Below, one piece after another: positions 9,051 through 17,603 of a stretch of DNA of 64,000 bases. Where the stretch lies: positions 67,194-131,193 of the forward strand of contig JAEZCE010000078.1 of assembly GCA_023429995.1 (NCBI GenBank), given 5' to 3'. The notes under the pieces were generated by a model. The model saw nothing but the letters and a program-made list of their open reading frames with translations. It was not told the origin of the DNA and searched no databases. Made by a program: the position numbers and the translations under genes. Positions within the stretch are counted from its first letter, which is position 1. Each line of letters begins with the position of its first letter. The stretch comes from Bacillota bacterium. Its GTDB lineage: Bacteria; Bacillota; UBA4882; UBA8346.

Positions 9051-10039
9051 TTTGTATCCCCCTTTGTTACAATCCCGTTTTTTTGAAATACCAACCGATT
9101 ATTTCTTGTAGTCGAACTCAGTTTGCGAATAAAAAAATAAGCCCTTTGCCGGATATCCCTCCGAGGCACACCCTTCACAAGAGAGTAACTCATCAATTTG
9201 GCTTTTTTAAAGTCACCCTTGTTGTTTAAATAGATTTTAATCGCAATCCCCGGAGAAAATCTGTTTTTCTCCGCCCCAGGATAATCAAAAACAAAGTTTC
9301 CCAATGAATATACAATCAGTTTGTTTTTATATAGTTCTACTTTCCGGATCACATGCGGCCCATGGCCAAGGACCAAATCCGCTCCCGCATCAATACAAGC
9401 ATGGCTAAATTTAACAACATCGCCTCTTTTTTGACCGTCAAAATATTCTTCCCCGGTCGGAATTAAATACCCTCTGCTATTCTCGCCGCCCATATGGGCT
9501 GAAACTATAATGATGTCATCCTTCAAACTATGAATTAGATGCTTAGCCTTATTCAAGCAGTTCACGTTATGGGGAGAATCAAAGGAAAAGCCGATTATTC
9601 TTACTTTTTTCCCCCTTATTACCATCTGCGTTCCATGATCGTTAAAACCGGAAAGATAAAAACCCTTGTTTTTTAAATAATGATAGGTATGCGCATAACC
9701 TTCAGCTCCAAAATCCATCACATGATTATTCGCTAAATTTAGCGCATTTACGCCCATCCGTTCCAAGGTGTCAGCGGCGGAAAACGGCATATTTAACGAT
9801 AATAAATTTTGCTTTGATTTCCCCTCATAAAGCACCCCTTCAAAATTTGCGTACACTAGATCCCCATTGAAATGAATTTGGGCTAGATCCTTAGGATAAT
9901 TTTTAATAAGGCTTGTGCTGAAACGGTTATCCCCAAGAGCAGTGACTGTAATATTCGGTTGATGGAAAAAGTAACAGGCTGTCAGTAACCCTACAAAGAC
10001 CCCGGTTAAAAATAAATTGAAAAATGTCTTGTATTTCAT
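9047..10039 (-). CDS. CapA-family lipoprotein (PGA_cap metallophosphatase fold)
   Basis: 330 residues. The N-terminus has a hydrophobic segment ending LLTAC with Cys22, a lipobox, so it is probably a lipoprotein. The rest fits the CapA/PGA_cap family, which has a calcineurin-like fold: GDNRF near the start, ANFEGVLY, ALNLANNHVMDFG, VSAHMGGE, and GADLVLGHGPHV followed by YSLGNFVFD. CapA proteins serve poly-gamma-glutamate capsule synthesis or attachment, but lone relatives have no settled role, and capB/capC partners are not visible here. I chose the ATG at 10039; the frame is open further upstream, but only over the preceding vanX-like gene. It follows that gene after seven bases and overlaps the next by four. 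Confidence 0.8.
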   Translation of the reverse strand: MKYKTFFNLFLTGVFVGLLTACYFFHQPNITVTALGDNRFSTSLIKNYPKDLAQIHFNGDLVYANFEGVLYEGKSKQNLLSLNMPFSAADTLERMGVNALNLANNHVMDFGAEGYAHTYHYLKNKGFYLSGFNDHGTQMVIRGKKVRIIGFSFDSPHNVNCLNKAKHLIHSLKDDIIIVSAHMGGENSRGYLIPTGEEYFDGQKRGDVVKFSHACIDAGADLVLGHGPHVIRKVELYKNKLIVYSLGNFVFDYPGAEKNRFSPGIAIKIYLNNKGDFKKAKLMSYSLVKGVPRRDIRQRAYFFIRKLSSTTRNNRLVFQKNGIVTKGDTK

Positions 10040-10046
10040 TTGCCTA

Positions 10047-10664
10047 TTAATTATTAAAAATCGGGTATTGTTTCCCATTTGGAAGCTGATAATGCCACCA
10101 TTCGGTTTGGATATAATCCAACCCGACTTCTTGCATAACTTTTCGTAATAGCATCCGGTTGGCTTTTTGTTGGGGAGCTGGTTCTTTACTGAATTGATAA
10201 GCGCGTTCCGCAAAACTGTCAAAAGGCGTCGGCATATCCAGCTCCTTGCCGGTTGAATCAACTAAAGTCAAATCCACTGCCGCGGCGCGATTATGAATGG
10301 AACCTGTTTGGGGATTTGCCACAAACCGGGGATCGGGCATAATCGCCCACATCTTTTTTTGAACGGATAGGGGCCTGTATCCATCAAAAACCTTAAGACC
10401 CAATCCATCTTGTTCCAAGATTTTTTGCGCTTTATCAAGTTTCTTCGCCAAGGTTTCCAATACGTAACATGTGGGGCCATCGTAGACTTTTTGCTTTAAG
10501 AAGTTATCCGCGGTTGCATATTTCAAATCAATAATGATATGGCAATTATAGCGTTTAAGATTAACCAATGTTTCCTTGGGTAGTTCTGCGAAAACAAAAT
10601 TCATATTATATAAGACCAAAATTAGAATAGTTGCCATATATAGAATTTTGATCTTCTTTTCCAT
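10047..10664 (-). CDS. exported D-Ala-D-Ala dipeptidase, VanX/DdpX family
   Basis: 205 residues with an N-terminal signal peptide ending FVFA. Zinc ligands of the VanX family are visible: S-x-H in GSIHNRAAAVDLTL and the closing E-x-x-H in TEWWHYQ, with the DGYRP motif holding the conserved Arg. VanX hydrolyses D-Ala-D-Ala; here export suggests action on wall dipeptides in the periplasm, as for DdpX-type enzymes, not vancomycin resistance. No vanH or vanA is nearby. I chose the ATG at 10664 because GGGAGCG lies six bases upstream; the open frame extends to 10742 without such a site. It is the first gene of the four-gene operon. Confidence 0.85.
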   Translation of the reverse strand: MEKKIKILYMATILILVLYNMNFVFAELPKETLVNLKRYNCHIIIDLKYATADNFLKQKVYDGPTCYVLETLAKKLDKAQKILEQDGLGLKVFDGYRPLSVQKKMWAIMPDPRFVANPQTGSIHNRAAAVDLTLVDSTGKELDMPTPFDSFAERAYQFSKEPAPQQKANRMLLRKVMQEVGLDYIQTEWWHYQLPNGKQYPIFNN

Positions 10665-10816
10665 TGAATACGCTCCCAATATCAATTTCTTTAAAATTAA
10701 CATTATTTTACCAATATCAATTCGATGCCAAATTATAAACACCTTCCAATCTCAGGAGGTGTCTTTTCAATCTTACCCATACCTCAAGTTTTATTCAGCA
10801 ATTCGGATAAAATTAA

Positions 10817-10860
10817 TGAAAAAACCCCGCTACTAAAAAAGCTAGCGGGGTTTTTTCATT
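10817..10860. terminator. bidirectional terminator
   Basis: AAAACCCCGCTA (10821-10832) pairs with TAGCGGGGTTTT (10843-10854), flanked by A and T runs on both sides, so it can act on either strand. On the minus strand it directly follows the small zinc-ribbon gene and separates it from the vanX-like operon. Confidence 0.8.
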
Positions 10861-10963
10861 AGGCGATATTCTTTTTATGTTTTAACTGATAAAGATTTGC
10901 TCCACACTTTGAACAATATTCGGCATAACTGGGATTGACTGTATTGCAGTCGGGACATTTCAA
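10859..10963 (-). CDS. 34-aa zinc-ribbon protein
   Basis: Short frame with a TTG start at 10963 preceded by AGGGGGA about ten bases upstream. The product begins with a CPDC pair, then CSKC thirteen residues later, the arrangement of a one-knuckle zinc ribbon, and ends in a basic tail KHKKN. Such mini ribbons are common in Firmicutes and usually uncharacterised. It is too short for most gene callers. The stop codon abuts the bidirectional terminator. A real gene is likely from the Cys spacing, the ribosome site and the terminator; function is unknown. Confidence 0.55.
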   Translation of the reverse strand: MKCPDCNTVNPSYAEYCSKCGANLYQLKHKKNIA

Positions 10964-11098
10964 ATCTATTTTTTCCCCCTATTAAAAAAGTGAATTGGTA
11001 CACTTCACCAGTATATGAATATCCACAAAAAAGTGTTCCAAATATGTGCATTTTGTTCTTCCCATCACCCTGCCGTATATTTTCAACATTCACCGGCA

Positions 11099-11254
11099 AT
11101 GAATAAAGGCGGGTAAACTACCCTATTCAGAGCAAAAGGGCTGGCGGTTATTCCCGTCGAAACCGCTTTTATTCTCGCTGTAACTTCGTTGTCTATGGGA
11201 ATTGCGATGGCTTTGATTTTTGAATGGTTTATGAAAAGACAAAAAGTAAATTGA
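11099..11254 (+). pseudogene. small membrane protein frame with in-frame stop
   Basis: From ATG at 11099 the frame reads MNKGG, meets TAA at codon 6, and continues without further stops for 45 codons to TGA at 11252-11254. The continuation has a perfect single-span layout: VIPVETAFILAV, a hydrophobic run ending ALIFEWF, then the basic tail MKRQKVN. This could be a small membrane protein disabled by one nonsense change, or a chance frame. The ribosome site is weak. Confidence 0.3.
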
Positions 11255-11326
11255 AAAAGGTAGCACCGGGACACCCGGCTTTGGTCGAAAGAAAAAAGCG
11301 GTTGAAAAGTTGGCCCATTCATGATA

Positions 11327-11361
11327 AAGAGGAACCCGTTTTACCGGCGTTCCTCTTCTTT
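11327..11361. terminator. hairpin, probable terminator of the sugar ABC operon
   Basis: Nine-base arms AAGAGGAAC (11327-11335) and GTTCCTCTT (11349-11357) enclose a smaller CCG/CGG pair. It sits 28 bases after the stop of the binding-protein gene on the minus strand. T-rich flanks are modest on both sides. Confidence 0.5.
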
Positions 11362-11384
11362 TGAGAACATTTATTAGGAATGGA

Positions 11385-12347
11385 TTACCACGGTTTGGTT
11401 TCCGATAATACTTTCGTCAAATTGCTGCTGTCAACATCAAGGGTGCCGGTTCCGACGAATTCCGGAACTTTTTTGCCATTGATCAGATCATACATCGAGC
11501 TGACGGATAATTTACCCATGGCTACGAAGTCTTGGCCGACCAAAGCGCTGGCCAGTCCATCTTTCATAGCTTTCAATACCGGGTAGAAAGTATCCATGGA
11601 AACCAAAATCCCACCTTTAGCAATCCAAGCTTTGATGTTCGGCATGGATCCCGGAGCGGAGAAATACGGCCAGCCGCCGACGACAAAGAAAGTTTGCAGT
11701 TTGGGATTGGCCTTAATGTATTGTTCCATCAATTCAACGCCTTTATTGGTATCATCATCGCAAGCCAAAGTGGTAACATATTTGAAGTTCAATTTGGCTC
11801 CGGAAACAACTTCTTTGAACCCTTTAATCCGGTCATTCAGATTGGGGGCTCCCAAACCACCGGTCAAAACGGCACAGGTAATTTGACCTTTTAATTTGCG
11901 GGCGGTTACCAGTTTCACCATGGCTTTGCCGCAAGATTTTCCGGCGTTATAGTTGTCCGTTCCAACATAAAACGCTCTCTTGCTGTCTTTGGAATCCGAG
12001 TCAAAACAAGCTACTTTAATACCGGCGGCGACAGCCCGGTCAATAACGTCCTTTAAAGCGCCGGCGTCATTACAGCTAATGACAAGGCCGTCCACTTTCT
12101 TTTGAATCAAGCCTTCAATAACTGTTACCTGACCGGCTGCATCGGCTTGGTTTGATCCTGTCCAAATGAACTCCGCTCCCAATTTCTTGGCTTCTTCCTG
12201 ACCGCCAACCTTGGAATCCAAGAAAACGGGATTATCGAGGGATTTTGGAATCATGGCGATGGTGATTGATTTAGCTGAAATTGAAGTTAAACCGATTACA
12301 CTGACCATAAGTAAAAGTACTACCATTAAAACGACAGACTTTTTCAT
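11385..12347 (-). CDS. ribose-type sugar ABC transporter, periplasmic binding protein
   Basis: 320 residues, type I periplasmic binding fold (RbsB/LacI-like). A signal peptide (1-25) ends in SISAKS. It has no lipobox cysteine, unlike most binding proteins of monoderm Firmicutes. Family hallmarks follow: TIAMIPKSLDNPVF, GLVISCNDAG, AAGIKVACFDSD, YVGTDNYNAGKSCGKAM and VGQDFVAMG. It captures a sugar, possibly ribose or another pentose/hexose, and delivers it to the permease encoded next to it. AGGAGG precedes the ATG closely. It is the last gene of the operon, 57 bases after the permease gene. Substrate is not determined by sequence. Confidence 0.88.
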   Translation of the reverse strand: MKKSVVLMVVLLLMVSVIGLTSISAKSITIAMIPKSLDNPVFLDSKVGGQEEAKKLGAEFIWTGSNQADAAGQVTVIEGLIQKKVDGLVISCNDAGALKDVIDRAVAAGIKVACFDSDSKDSKRAFYVGTDNYNAGKSCGKAMVKLVTARKLKGQITCAVLTGGLGAPNLNDRIKGFKEVVSGAKLNFKYVTTLACDDDTNKGVELMEQYIKANPKLQTFFVVGGWPYFSAPGSMPNIKAWIAKGGILVSMDTFYPVLKAMKDGLASALVGQDFVAMGKLSVSSMYDLINGKKVPEFVGTGTLDVDSSNLTKVLSETKPW

Positions 12348-12404
12348 TCATTTTCCTCCTTTAAAATGTAATCCGGAAATCGTAACTACACCCAATTTAT
12401 TAAG

Positions 12405-13451
12405 TTATTTCACCTCCTTCGCCAATTTCTTTTGCTGATACTCCAAACGTAACCGATCAAATCCGACGGCTATGATAATGACAGATCCAATCGCTGTTTG
12501 CACCCAATAAGGACTGACATTTAAGAGCACCAAACCATTACGAATGATTCCCATGATAGCGGCGCCGAGAATCGTGCCCAAAACGGTTCCGGAACCGCCG
12601 GTAGTACTGGCCCCTCCGATAAAGACCGCCGCGATGACATCCAGTTCATAACCTAACGCCAATGTTGATTGGGCGACTCCCAACCGGGCGGCGCAAATAA
12701 TTCCGCCGATAGCCGACAACATTCCGCAGGCTACATAGACAAATACCTTCATCCGGGATATATTGATACCGGAAACCTTGGCTGCTTCCTCATTACCACC
12801 TAAAGCGTAAATCCGCCGCCCTAAAACAGTCCGGCCCAAAAAAATTGCAAAAATTATCGCCAGCACTATCATATAAATTACGGGGAAAGGTATCGGCCCC
12901 CAATATCCTTGGCCCAGAAAGGCGAAAAACGGCGGAACGGATACCGTATAACCTTCGGTGATGGCATAAGCCAGTCCCCGCCCTATGCTCAACATTCCTA
13001 AAGTGGCGATGAACGGCGGTAATTTGACTTTCGTGATGAACACGGAATTTAAAAACCCTAAAGCACCGCCTCCAATAATGCCGATCAGGATTGCCACCGG
13101 GATCGAACAGCCGCTTTTCATGGAAAACCCGGCTAAGATGGCTCCAAATCCCATAATGGAACCTACCGATAAATCAATGCCTCCGGTAATGATTACCATT
13201 AACTCGCCGATGGCAGTGACGGCAATATAAGAAAACTGGCGGGCTACTGAAAAAAGATTGTCCGAGGTAGGAAAGGTCGTCGGGCAAGCGATCCAAAGAA
13301 CGATACAAAGGCCGAACAATATTCCGAAAATCCCGATAACTTGGGAGCGGGCAATTTTCTGGATTACGGCTGACAAAAATTGGCCGAAAGACTGTTTCTC
13401 TGAAATTTCCGTTTTCAGGTCGGCTTGGGGATTCACTTCATTTTGATACAT
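12405..13451 (-). CDS. ribose-type sugar ABC transporter permease
   Basis: 348 residues, RbsC/XylH family (BPD_transp_2). About nine to ten membrane spans; motifs VIITGGIDLSVGSIMG and GRRIYALGGNEEAAKVSGI are strongly conserved in this family, and the late VFIGGASTTGGSGTVLG loop is the coupling region contacted by the ATPase. It forms the membrane channel with two copies per transporter. A GGAGG site lies nine bases upstream of the ATG. It stands between the ATPase and binding-protein genes in the usual order. Confidence 0.9.
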   Translation of the reverse strand: MYQNEVNPQADLKTEISEKQSFGQFLSAVIQKIARSQVIGIFGILFGLCIVLWIACPTTFPTSDNLFSVARQFSYIAVTAIGELMVIITGGIDLSVGSIMGFGAILAGFSMKSGCSIPVAILIGIIGGGALGFLNSVFITKVKLPPFIATLGMLSIGRGLAYAITEGYTVSVPPFFAFLGQGYWGPIPFPVIYMIVLAIIFAIFLGRTVLGRRIYALGGNEEAAKVSGINISRMKVFVYVACGMLSAIGGIICAARLGVAQSTLALGYELDVIAAVFIGGASTTGGSGTVLGTILGAAIMGIIRNGLVLLNVSPYWVQTAIGSVIIIAVGFDRLRLEYQQKKLAKEVK

Positions 13452-13483
13452 CAGGTGTAAACCTCCTTCGATTATTTCTAGAT

Positions 13484-14962
13484 TTAACTGATTGCCAAGG
13501 CCATGATTTTTTCCTGGGAAGCCTCAGCACGGCTCAATTCCCCGGTGACCCGGCCTTCATGCATCACAATAATCCGATCGCTCATTCCCAGGATCTCGGG
13601 TAATTCCGAACTGATCATGATAATAGCGACTCCTTGACGAGCCAGATCGGACATAATCCGGTGGATTTCAGCTTTCGCTCCGACATCAATACCCCGGGTG
13701 GGTTCATCCAGGATTAAAATGGTTGGTTTAATCGCCAGCCATTTCGCCAAAACCACTTTCTGCTGATTGCCTCCGCTCAAGGTGGCGGTTTTCGTTTCCT
13801 GGGAAGCCGTTTTAATTTTTAATAAATCGACGAAATTCCGGACAATATTCCGTTCTTGGCGGATTTTAATGAAACCGGCGGTATGTAACTTTCTTAAAGA
13901 TACCAAAGTACAGTTTTCGCGAACCGACATTCCCAGTACCAAACCTTGATTGCGGCGATCTTCGGTTACAAAAGCAATCCCGCATTTTATCGCCTGTTCC
14001 GCCGAGCGAATCCGGACCGGTTTATCATTTATGAATATTTCACCGCCAAAACGCGGGTCCAGACCAAATATAGCCCGCATTAATTCAGTGCGGCCGGCTC
14101 CCACCAACCCGGCGACTCCCAGTATCTCGCCCTTTCGGAGACTAAAACCGATATTTTTTACTGCCGGAGATGAAATATGTTTCACTCTCAATATTTCTTC
14201 GCCGATGGGAACCTGTTCTTTCACAAATATATTCTTTAGTTCCCGACCGACCATCAATTGAATGATCGAACTTTCATTTAATTCATTTTTACTCAACTCC
14301 CCGGCGTTATTTCCGTCCCGTAATACTTGCACCCGATCCGCAATTGTAAATATTTCATTTAACCTGTGAGATATAAAAATGACGGATACACCGGACGCTT
14401 TCAAGTTCCGAATGATTTCAAACAATAACTGGGTTTCCCGTTCCGTTAAAGAAGAAGTGGGCTCATCCATGACAATCAATTTTGCTTTTAGTGAGAGCGC
14501 CTTTGCGACTTCCACCATTTGCCTTTGAGAAACCTGTAAATTACAAACCAAAGTTTCAGGCGAGCAATTCAAACCAACCCTTTCCATTAAAGAACCTGCA
14601 AGTTTGATGGTTTTCCTTTTATCAAGAAAAGAAACTAACATTCTATTTTCCCGGCCCATAAAGATGTTTTCCGCCACACTTAAATTCGGTAATAAATTAA
14701 GTTCTTGAAAAATGACACTGATACCCAGGGTATGAGAGCGATGGGGTGAGGAGATCTCAACTTTACGGCCTTCATAAATTATCTCACCGCTATCCTTCTG
14801 ATAGACCCCTGCTAAAATTTTTATTAAAGTTGATTTACCTGCCCCGTTTTCACCCATTAGCGCCAATATTTCCCCACTTTTTACAGTTAAATTGACTTGT
14901 TGAAGCGCAATCACTCCGGGGAAGCGTTTACAGATGTTATTCATTCGCAAGAGTTCCGCCAT
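13484..14962 (-). CDS. ribose-type sugar ABC transporter ATP-binding protein
   Basis: 492 residues with two ATPase domains in tandem, as in RbsA/MglA. Domain 1: Walker A GENGAGKST, signature-like LQVSQRQ, Walker B LIVMDEPTSSL. Domain 2: a degenerate P-loop GLVGAGRTE, signature LSGGNQQKV and Walker B ILILDEPTRGID. This asymmetry is normal for the family. I chose the ATG at 14962 (protein start MAELLRMNNI) because AAGGAG is upstream; an in-frame TTG at 15013 lacks a well-placed site. First gene of the three-gene uptake operon. Confidence 0.9.
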   Translation of the reverse strand: MAELLRMNNICKRFPGVIALQQVNLTVKSGEILALMGENGAGKSTLIKILAGVYQKDSGEIIYEGRKVEISSPHRSHTLGISVIFQELNLLPNLSVAENIFMGRENRMLVSFLDKRKTIKLAGSLMERVGLNCSPETLVCNLQVSQRQMVEVAKALSLKAKLIVMDEPTSSLTERETQLLFEIIRNLKASGVSVIFISHRLNEIFTIADRVQVLRDGNNAGELSKNELNESSIIQLMVGRELKNIFVKEQVPIGEEILRVKHISSPAVKNIGFSLRKGEILGVAGLVGAGRTELMRAIFGLDPRFGGEIFINDKPVRIRSAEQAIKCGIAFVTEDRRNQGLVLGMSVRENCTLVSLRKLHTAGFIKIRQERNIVRNFVDLLKIKTASQETKTATLSGGNQQKVVLAKWLAIKPTILILDEPTRGIDVGAKAEIHRIMSDLARQGVAIIMISSELPEILGMSDRIIVMHEGRVTGELSRAEASQEKIMALAIS

Positions 14963-15249
14963 TTGTTGAAACCACTCCTTATTTTCAAAAATATCTTCAG
15001 CTACACTTTTCAAAATAATATTTGATTTCCTTTAACAGTATAGAAAACTAAATTTAACATTTGAATGAGTAATTTTTGATTTTCATAGAATATTTTTTCC
15101 ATCTGAAACCCTTTTTACAAAGATGAAAAGTTTGTTCCATTGGAAAAGAAACAAATATTGAATTTTTCCTAATTTCATATATATGTTCCAGGATTAACCA
15201 TCATGATTCCTTTGAAATTAACCGAATCTGAATTAATGATGATGCATTA
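14963..15249. other. AT-rich upstream region of the sugar operon
   Basis: About 290 bases between the ABC operon and the terminator of the next gene. It must hold the leftward promoter of the sugar operon. I see no coding frame and no clear repeat, and cannot pick one promoter with confidence. Confidence 0.4.
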
Positions 15250-15281
15250 AAAAAGGAAGCCGGTTGTATCCGACTTCCCGA
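15250..15281 (-). terminator. terminator of the PepSY-like gene
   Basis: GGAAGCCGG and CCGACTTCC form a nine-base stem with one mismatch, and on the minus strand it is followed by six T. It lies just beyond the TAA at 15311. Confidence 0.7.
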
Positions 15282-15310
15282 TAATATTCTATATGGATAG
15301 AGCGACCGGC

Positions 15311-15693
15311 TTATTCATCTTCTTTTAAATCGCCAGCCTCGCCTGTAAAGGCATCCACCGTAACATAACCAATCCTCCTATACCGTCATGGTCGTCAATG
15401 ATCACCAACCAATATTGATTATCGCGATATTCAACATGAAAAGTATATTCCTCACCGGGATATTCTCCATACGCCCGATAAAAAACTTCCAGGGCTTTAC
15501 GGAAAGCCTTTTCAGGAGAGATGGCATTCGGCGGGATCTTATTGACGATTTCTATAATATCCCTCGCCGTATCCTGCCTGCCATTGACCTGAATGACAAT
15601 TGTCTCATCAGGTTTCGGTATTGGAGCGGTGGCATCCACCACAATACTTTCTCCAGGCTTCAAGCTGCATTCACCGATGATACAACCATTCAT
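15311..15693 (-). pseudogene. PepSY-like protein gene with C-terminal frameshift
   Basis: From 15693 the main frame encodes a 122-residue product ending at 15325, with ISPEKAFRKALEVFYRAYG and YRDNQYWLVI segments typical of PepSY repeats. The last 16 residues of that frame look random, whereas the -1 frame from about 15378 reads IGYVTVDAFTGEAGDLKEDE then TAA at 15311, the canonical PepSY ending. One base therefore appears lost near 15372-15380, in a GGAGGA stretch. Upstream of 15693 the frame also stays open (to TAG at about 15757) with plausible coding (EKEALQKFQYW), but no standard start codon is there. A sequencing error or a young pseudogene would both fit. PepSY proteins are usually secreted inhibitors or lipoproteins; no signal peptide is visible here. 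Confidence 0.5.
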
Positions 15694-15840
15694 GGTGTGG
15701 ATCCAATATTGGAACTTTTGCAGCGCCTCTTTTTCCCAAGTCCATTCTCGCTAATAGGTTAAAAGTATATTACAATTTCGCAGTAAGAATTGACTAATTT
15801 TCAAATCCTTGCTTTAATGATATCAAAAGGGCATGTATGG

Positions 15841-15850
15841 TAGTATACAA
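15841..15850. promoter_or_regulatory. putative GntR-type (UxuR-like) operator
   Basis: TAGTATACAA is a near-palindrome around a central TATA, like the core of UxuR/FadR-family operators (TTGTATACAA type). It lies about 100 bases upstream of uxuB, and a GntR/FCD regulator gene follows uxuA. Assignment is by resemblance only. Confidence 0.35.
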
Positions 15851-15949
15851 GTTTGGTTGAAAAAAATATTCATTCCCGTCTAAATTTCAAGTCATGGTGT
15901 CGTTGTTAATAATTCGCGAAAATATTTAGAATGAAAGGATTTTTAAGCG

Positions 15950-17566
15950 ATGGTAAAATTAAGTAAAGAAAATCTTCTGAATCGTCAGGCTTGGCTGGAT
16001 TCTGGGATTGAAGCGCCGGATTTTGATTATGCCGAAATGGTGGCCCAAACGAAAAAAGCTCCTACATGGATTCATTTTGGGGCCGGCAATATTTTCAGAG
16101 GTTTTCCCGCCCTTTTGCAGCAAAAATTGCTAAATGCCGGAAAAGCTTCGACCGGTATTGTGGCCGTTGAGACTTTTGATTTTGAAATTATCGAGCGAAT
16201 CTACCGGCCTTACGACAATTTGAGTTTGCTGGTCATCATGAACCCCGATGGATCGCTCAGCAAAAAAATAGTCGCCAGCATCGCCGAGGGATTGATTGGC
16301 GATGTTTCCCATCCAGGCGACTGGCAACGGTTGCAAGAAATATTTGCCGGCACCTCCCTGCAAATGGCTAGTTTTACTATTACTGAAAAAGGCTATGGTC
16401 TGAAAAAGATTTCCGGCGAATACCTGGAAGATGTTTTGCAAGATATGCAAAACGGCCCCAGCCATCCCCGTCATATTATGTCTAAAGTGGCTGCTTTGAT
16501 CTACCATCGTTATCAAAACAGTAAGTCACCCATTGCTTTGGTCAGTATGGACAATTGTTCCCACAACGGGGAAAAACTCCATCAAGCGGTAGAATCGATT
16601 GTGAAGGCTTGGGTAGACAATCGTCTGGTGGAAAAAGGATTTTTGGAATATATCAGCGATCCGCTTCAAGTATCTTTTCCTTGGTCGATGATAGACAAAA
16701 TCACTCCCCGGCCTTCCGAAAAAGTTCAAACTGCGCTTGAAGCCGCCGGTTTTGAAAACACTGAAATCCTATGCACCTCCAAAAACACTTACATCGCGCC
16801 TTTCGTGAATGCCGAAGGCCCTCAATATCTCGTGATTGAAGACAGCTTTCCGTGCGGGCGGCCTCCACTGGAAGAAGCCGGTGTCTTATTTACCGACCGG
16901 CAGACGGTGGAACGGGTTGAAAAGATGAAAGTCTGTACCTGCCTTAATCCTTTACATACCGCCCTGGCAGTGTTTGGATGCCTGCTTGGCTATACTTCGA
17001 TTGCGGCTGAAATGAAGGATGTTCATTTAAGTAAATTGGTTGAAAAAATCGGTTATCAAGAAGGATTACCGGTGGTCGTGAATCCGGGAGTGATCCATCC
17101 GGAAGATTTCATCCGGGAAGTCATTGAAGAGAGACTCCCCAATCCCTACATTCCGGACACACCTCAGAGGATCGCCTCCGATACTTCACAAAAAGTAGGT
17201 ATCCGCTTCGGCGAGACCATTAAAGCCTACCACGAAAGGAGTGATTTAAACCCTGCCGCTCTCACTTATATTCCATTGGCTATAGCCGGTTGGTGCCGTT
17301 ATTTACTGGGGCTGGATGACAATGGACAAGTTATGCCACTAAGCCCAGATCCGATGCTGGATGTACTAAAGTCCTATCTCGCTGGAGTTCAATTGGGTAA
17401 GAAGGATTCTGCAGGCGATTGTCTGAAACCTATTTTGTCCAATGAAAGACTATTTGGTTCCAACCTCTATGAAGTGGGACTCGGAGAAAAAATTGAAAAC
17501 ATTTTCCGGGAATTGATATCCGGTAACGGGGCGGTAAGAACAACGTTGCAAAAGTATTTGGGATAA
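15950..17566 (+). CDS. uxuB: D-mannonate oxidoreductase (fructuronate reductase)
   Basis: 538 residues, long-chain mannitol dehydrogenase family. WIHFGAGNIFRG near the N-terminus is the NAD-binding fingerprint; VSMDNCSHNGEKL, KITPRPSEKV, KVCTCLNPLHTALAVFGCLLGY contain the conserved Lys-x-x-x-x-N-x-x-H region of the active site. It interconverts D-fructuronate and D-mannonate in hexuronate breakdown. The next gene, uxuA, acts on its product, which supports the UxuB assignment over mannitol dehydrogenase. A GAAAGGA site precedes the ATG. Confidence 0.85.
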   Translation: MVKLSKENLLNRQAWLDSGIEAPDFDYAEMVAQTKKAPTWIHFGAGNIFRGFPALLQQKLLNAGKASTGIVAVETFDFEIIERIYRPYDNLSLLVIMNPDGSLSKKIVASIAEGLIGDVSHPGDWQRLQEIFAGTSLQMASFTITEKGYGLKKISGEYLEDVLQDMQNGPSHPRHIMSKVAALIYHRYQNSKSPIALVSMDNCSHNGEKLHQAVESIVKAWVDNRLVEKGFLEYISDPLQVSFPWSMIDKITPRPSEKVQTALEAAGFENTEILCTSKNTYIAPFVNAEGPQYLVIEDSFPCGRPPLEEAGVLFTDRQTVERVEKMKVCTCLNPLHTALAVFGCLLGYTSIAAEMKDVHLSKLVEKIGYQEGLPVVVNPGVIHPEDFIREVIEERLPNPYIPDTPQRIASDTSQKVGIRFGETIKAYHERSDLNPAALTYIPLAIAGWCRYLLGLDDNGQVMPLSPDPMLDVLKSYLAGVQLGKKDSAGDCLKPILSNERLFGSNLYEVGLGEKIENIFRELISGNGAVRTTLQKYLG

Positions 17567-17603
17567 GAAGTACTGATAACATTATAGAACGGAAGTGACA
17601 ACG

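Noticed and set aside
10047..10664. Vancomycin resistance gene vanX
   Set aside because: The protein carries a signal peptide and lacks vanH, vanA and vanRS neighbours, so a wall-dipeptide role is more likely.
10738..10775. Hairpin ACACCT/AGGTGT as terminator
   Set aside because: The stem is short and imperfect, and no + strand gene precedes it; a role could not be supported.
11083..11322. 79-codon minus-strand frame
   Set aside because: It lacks a ribosome site and lies opposite the more protein-like + strand frame with the single stop; neither is certain, but this one has random composition.
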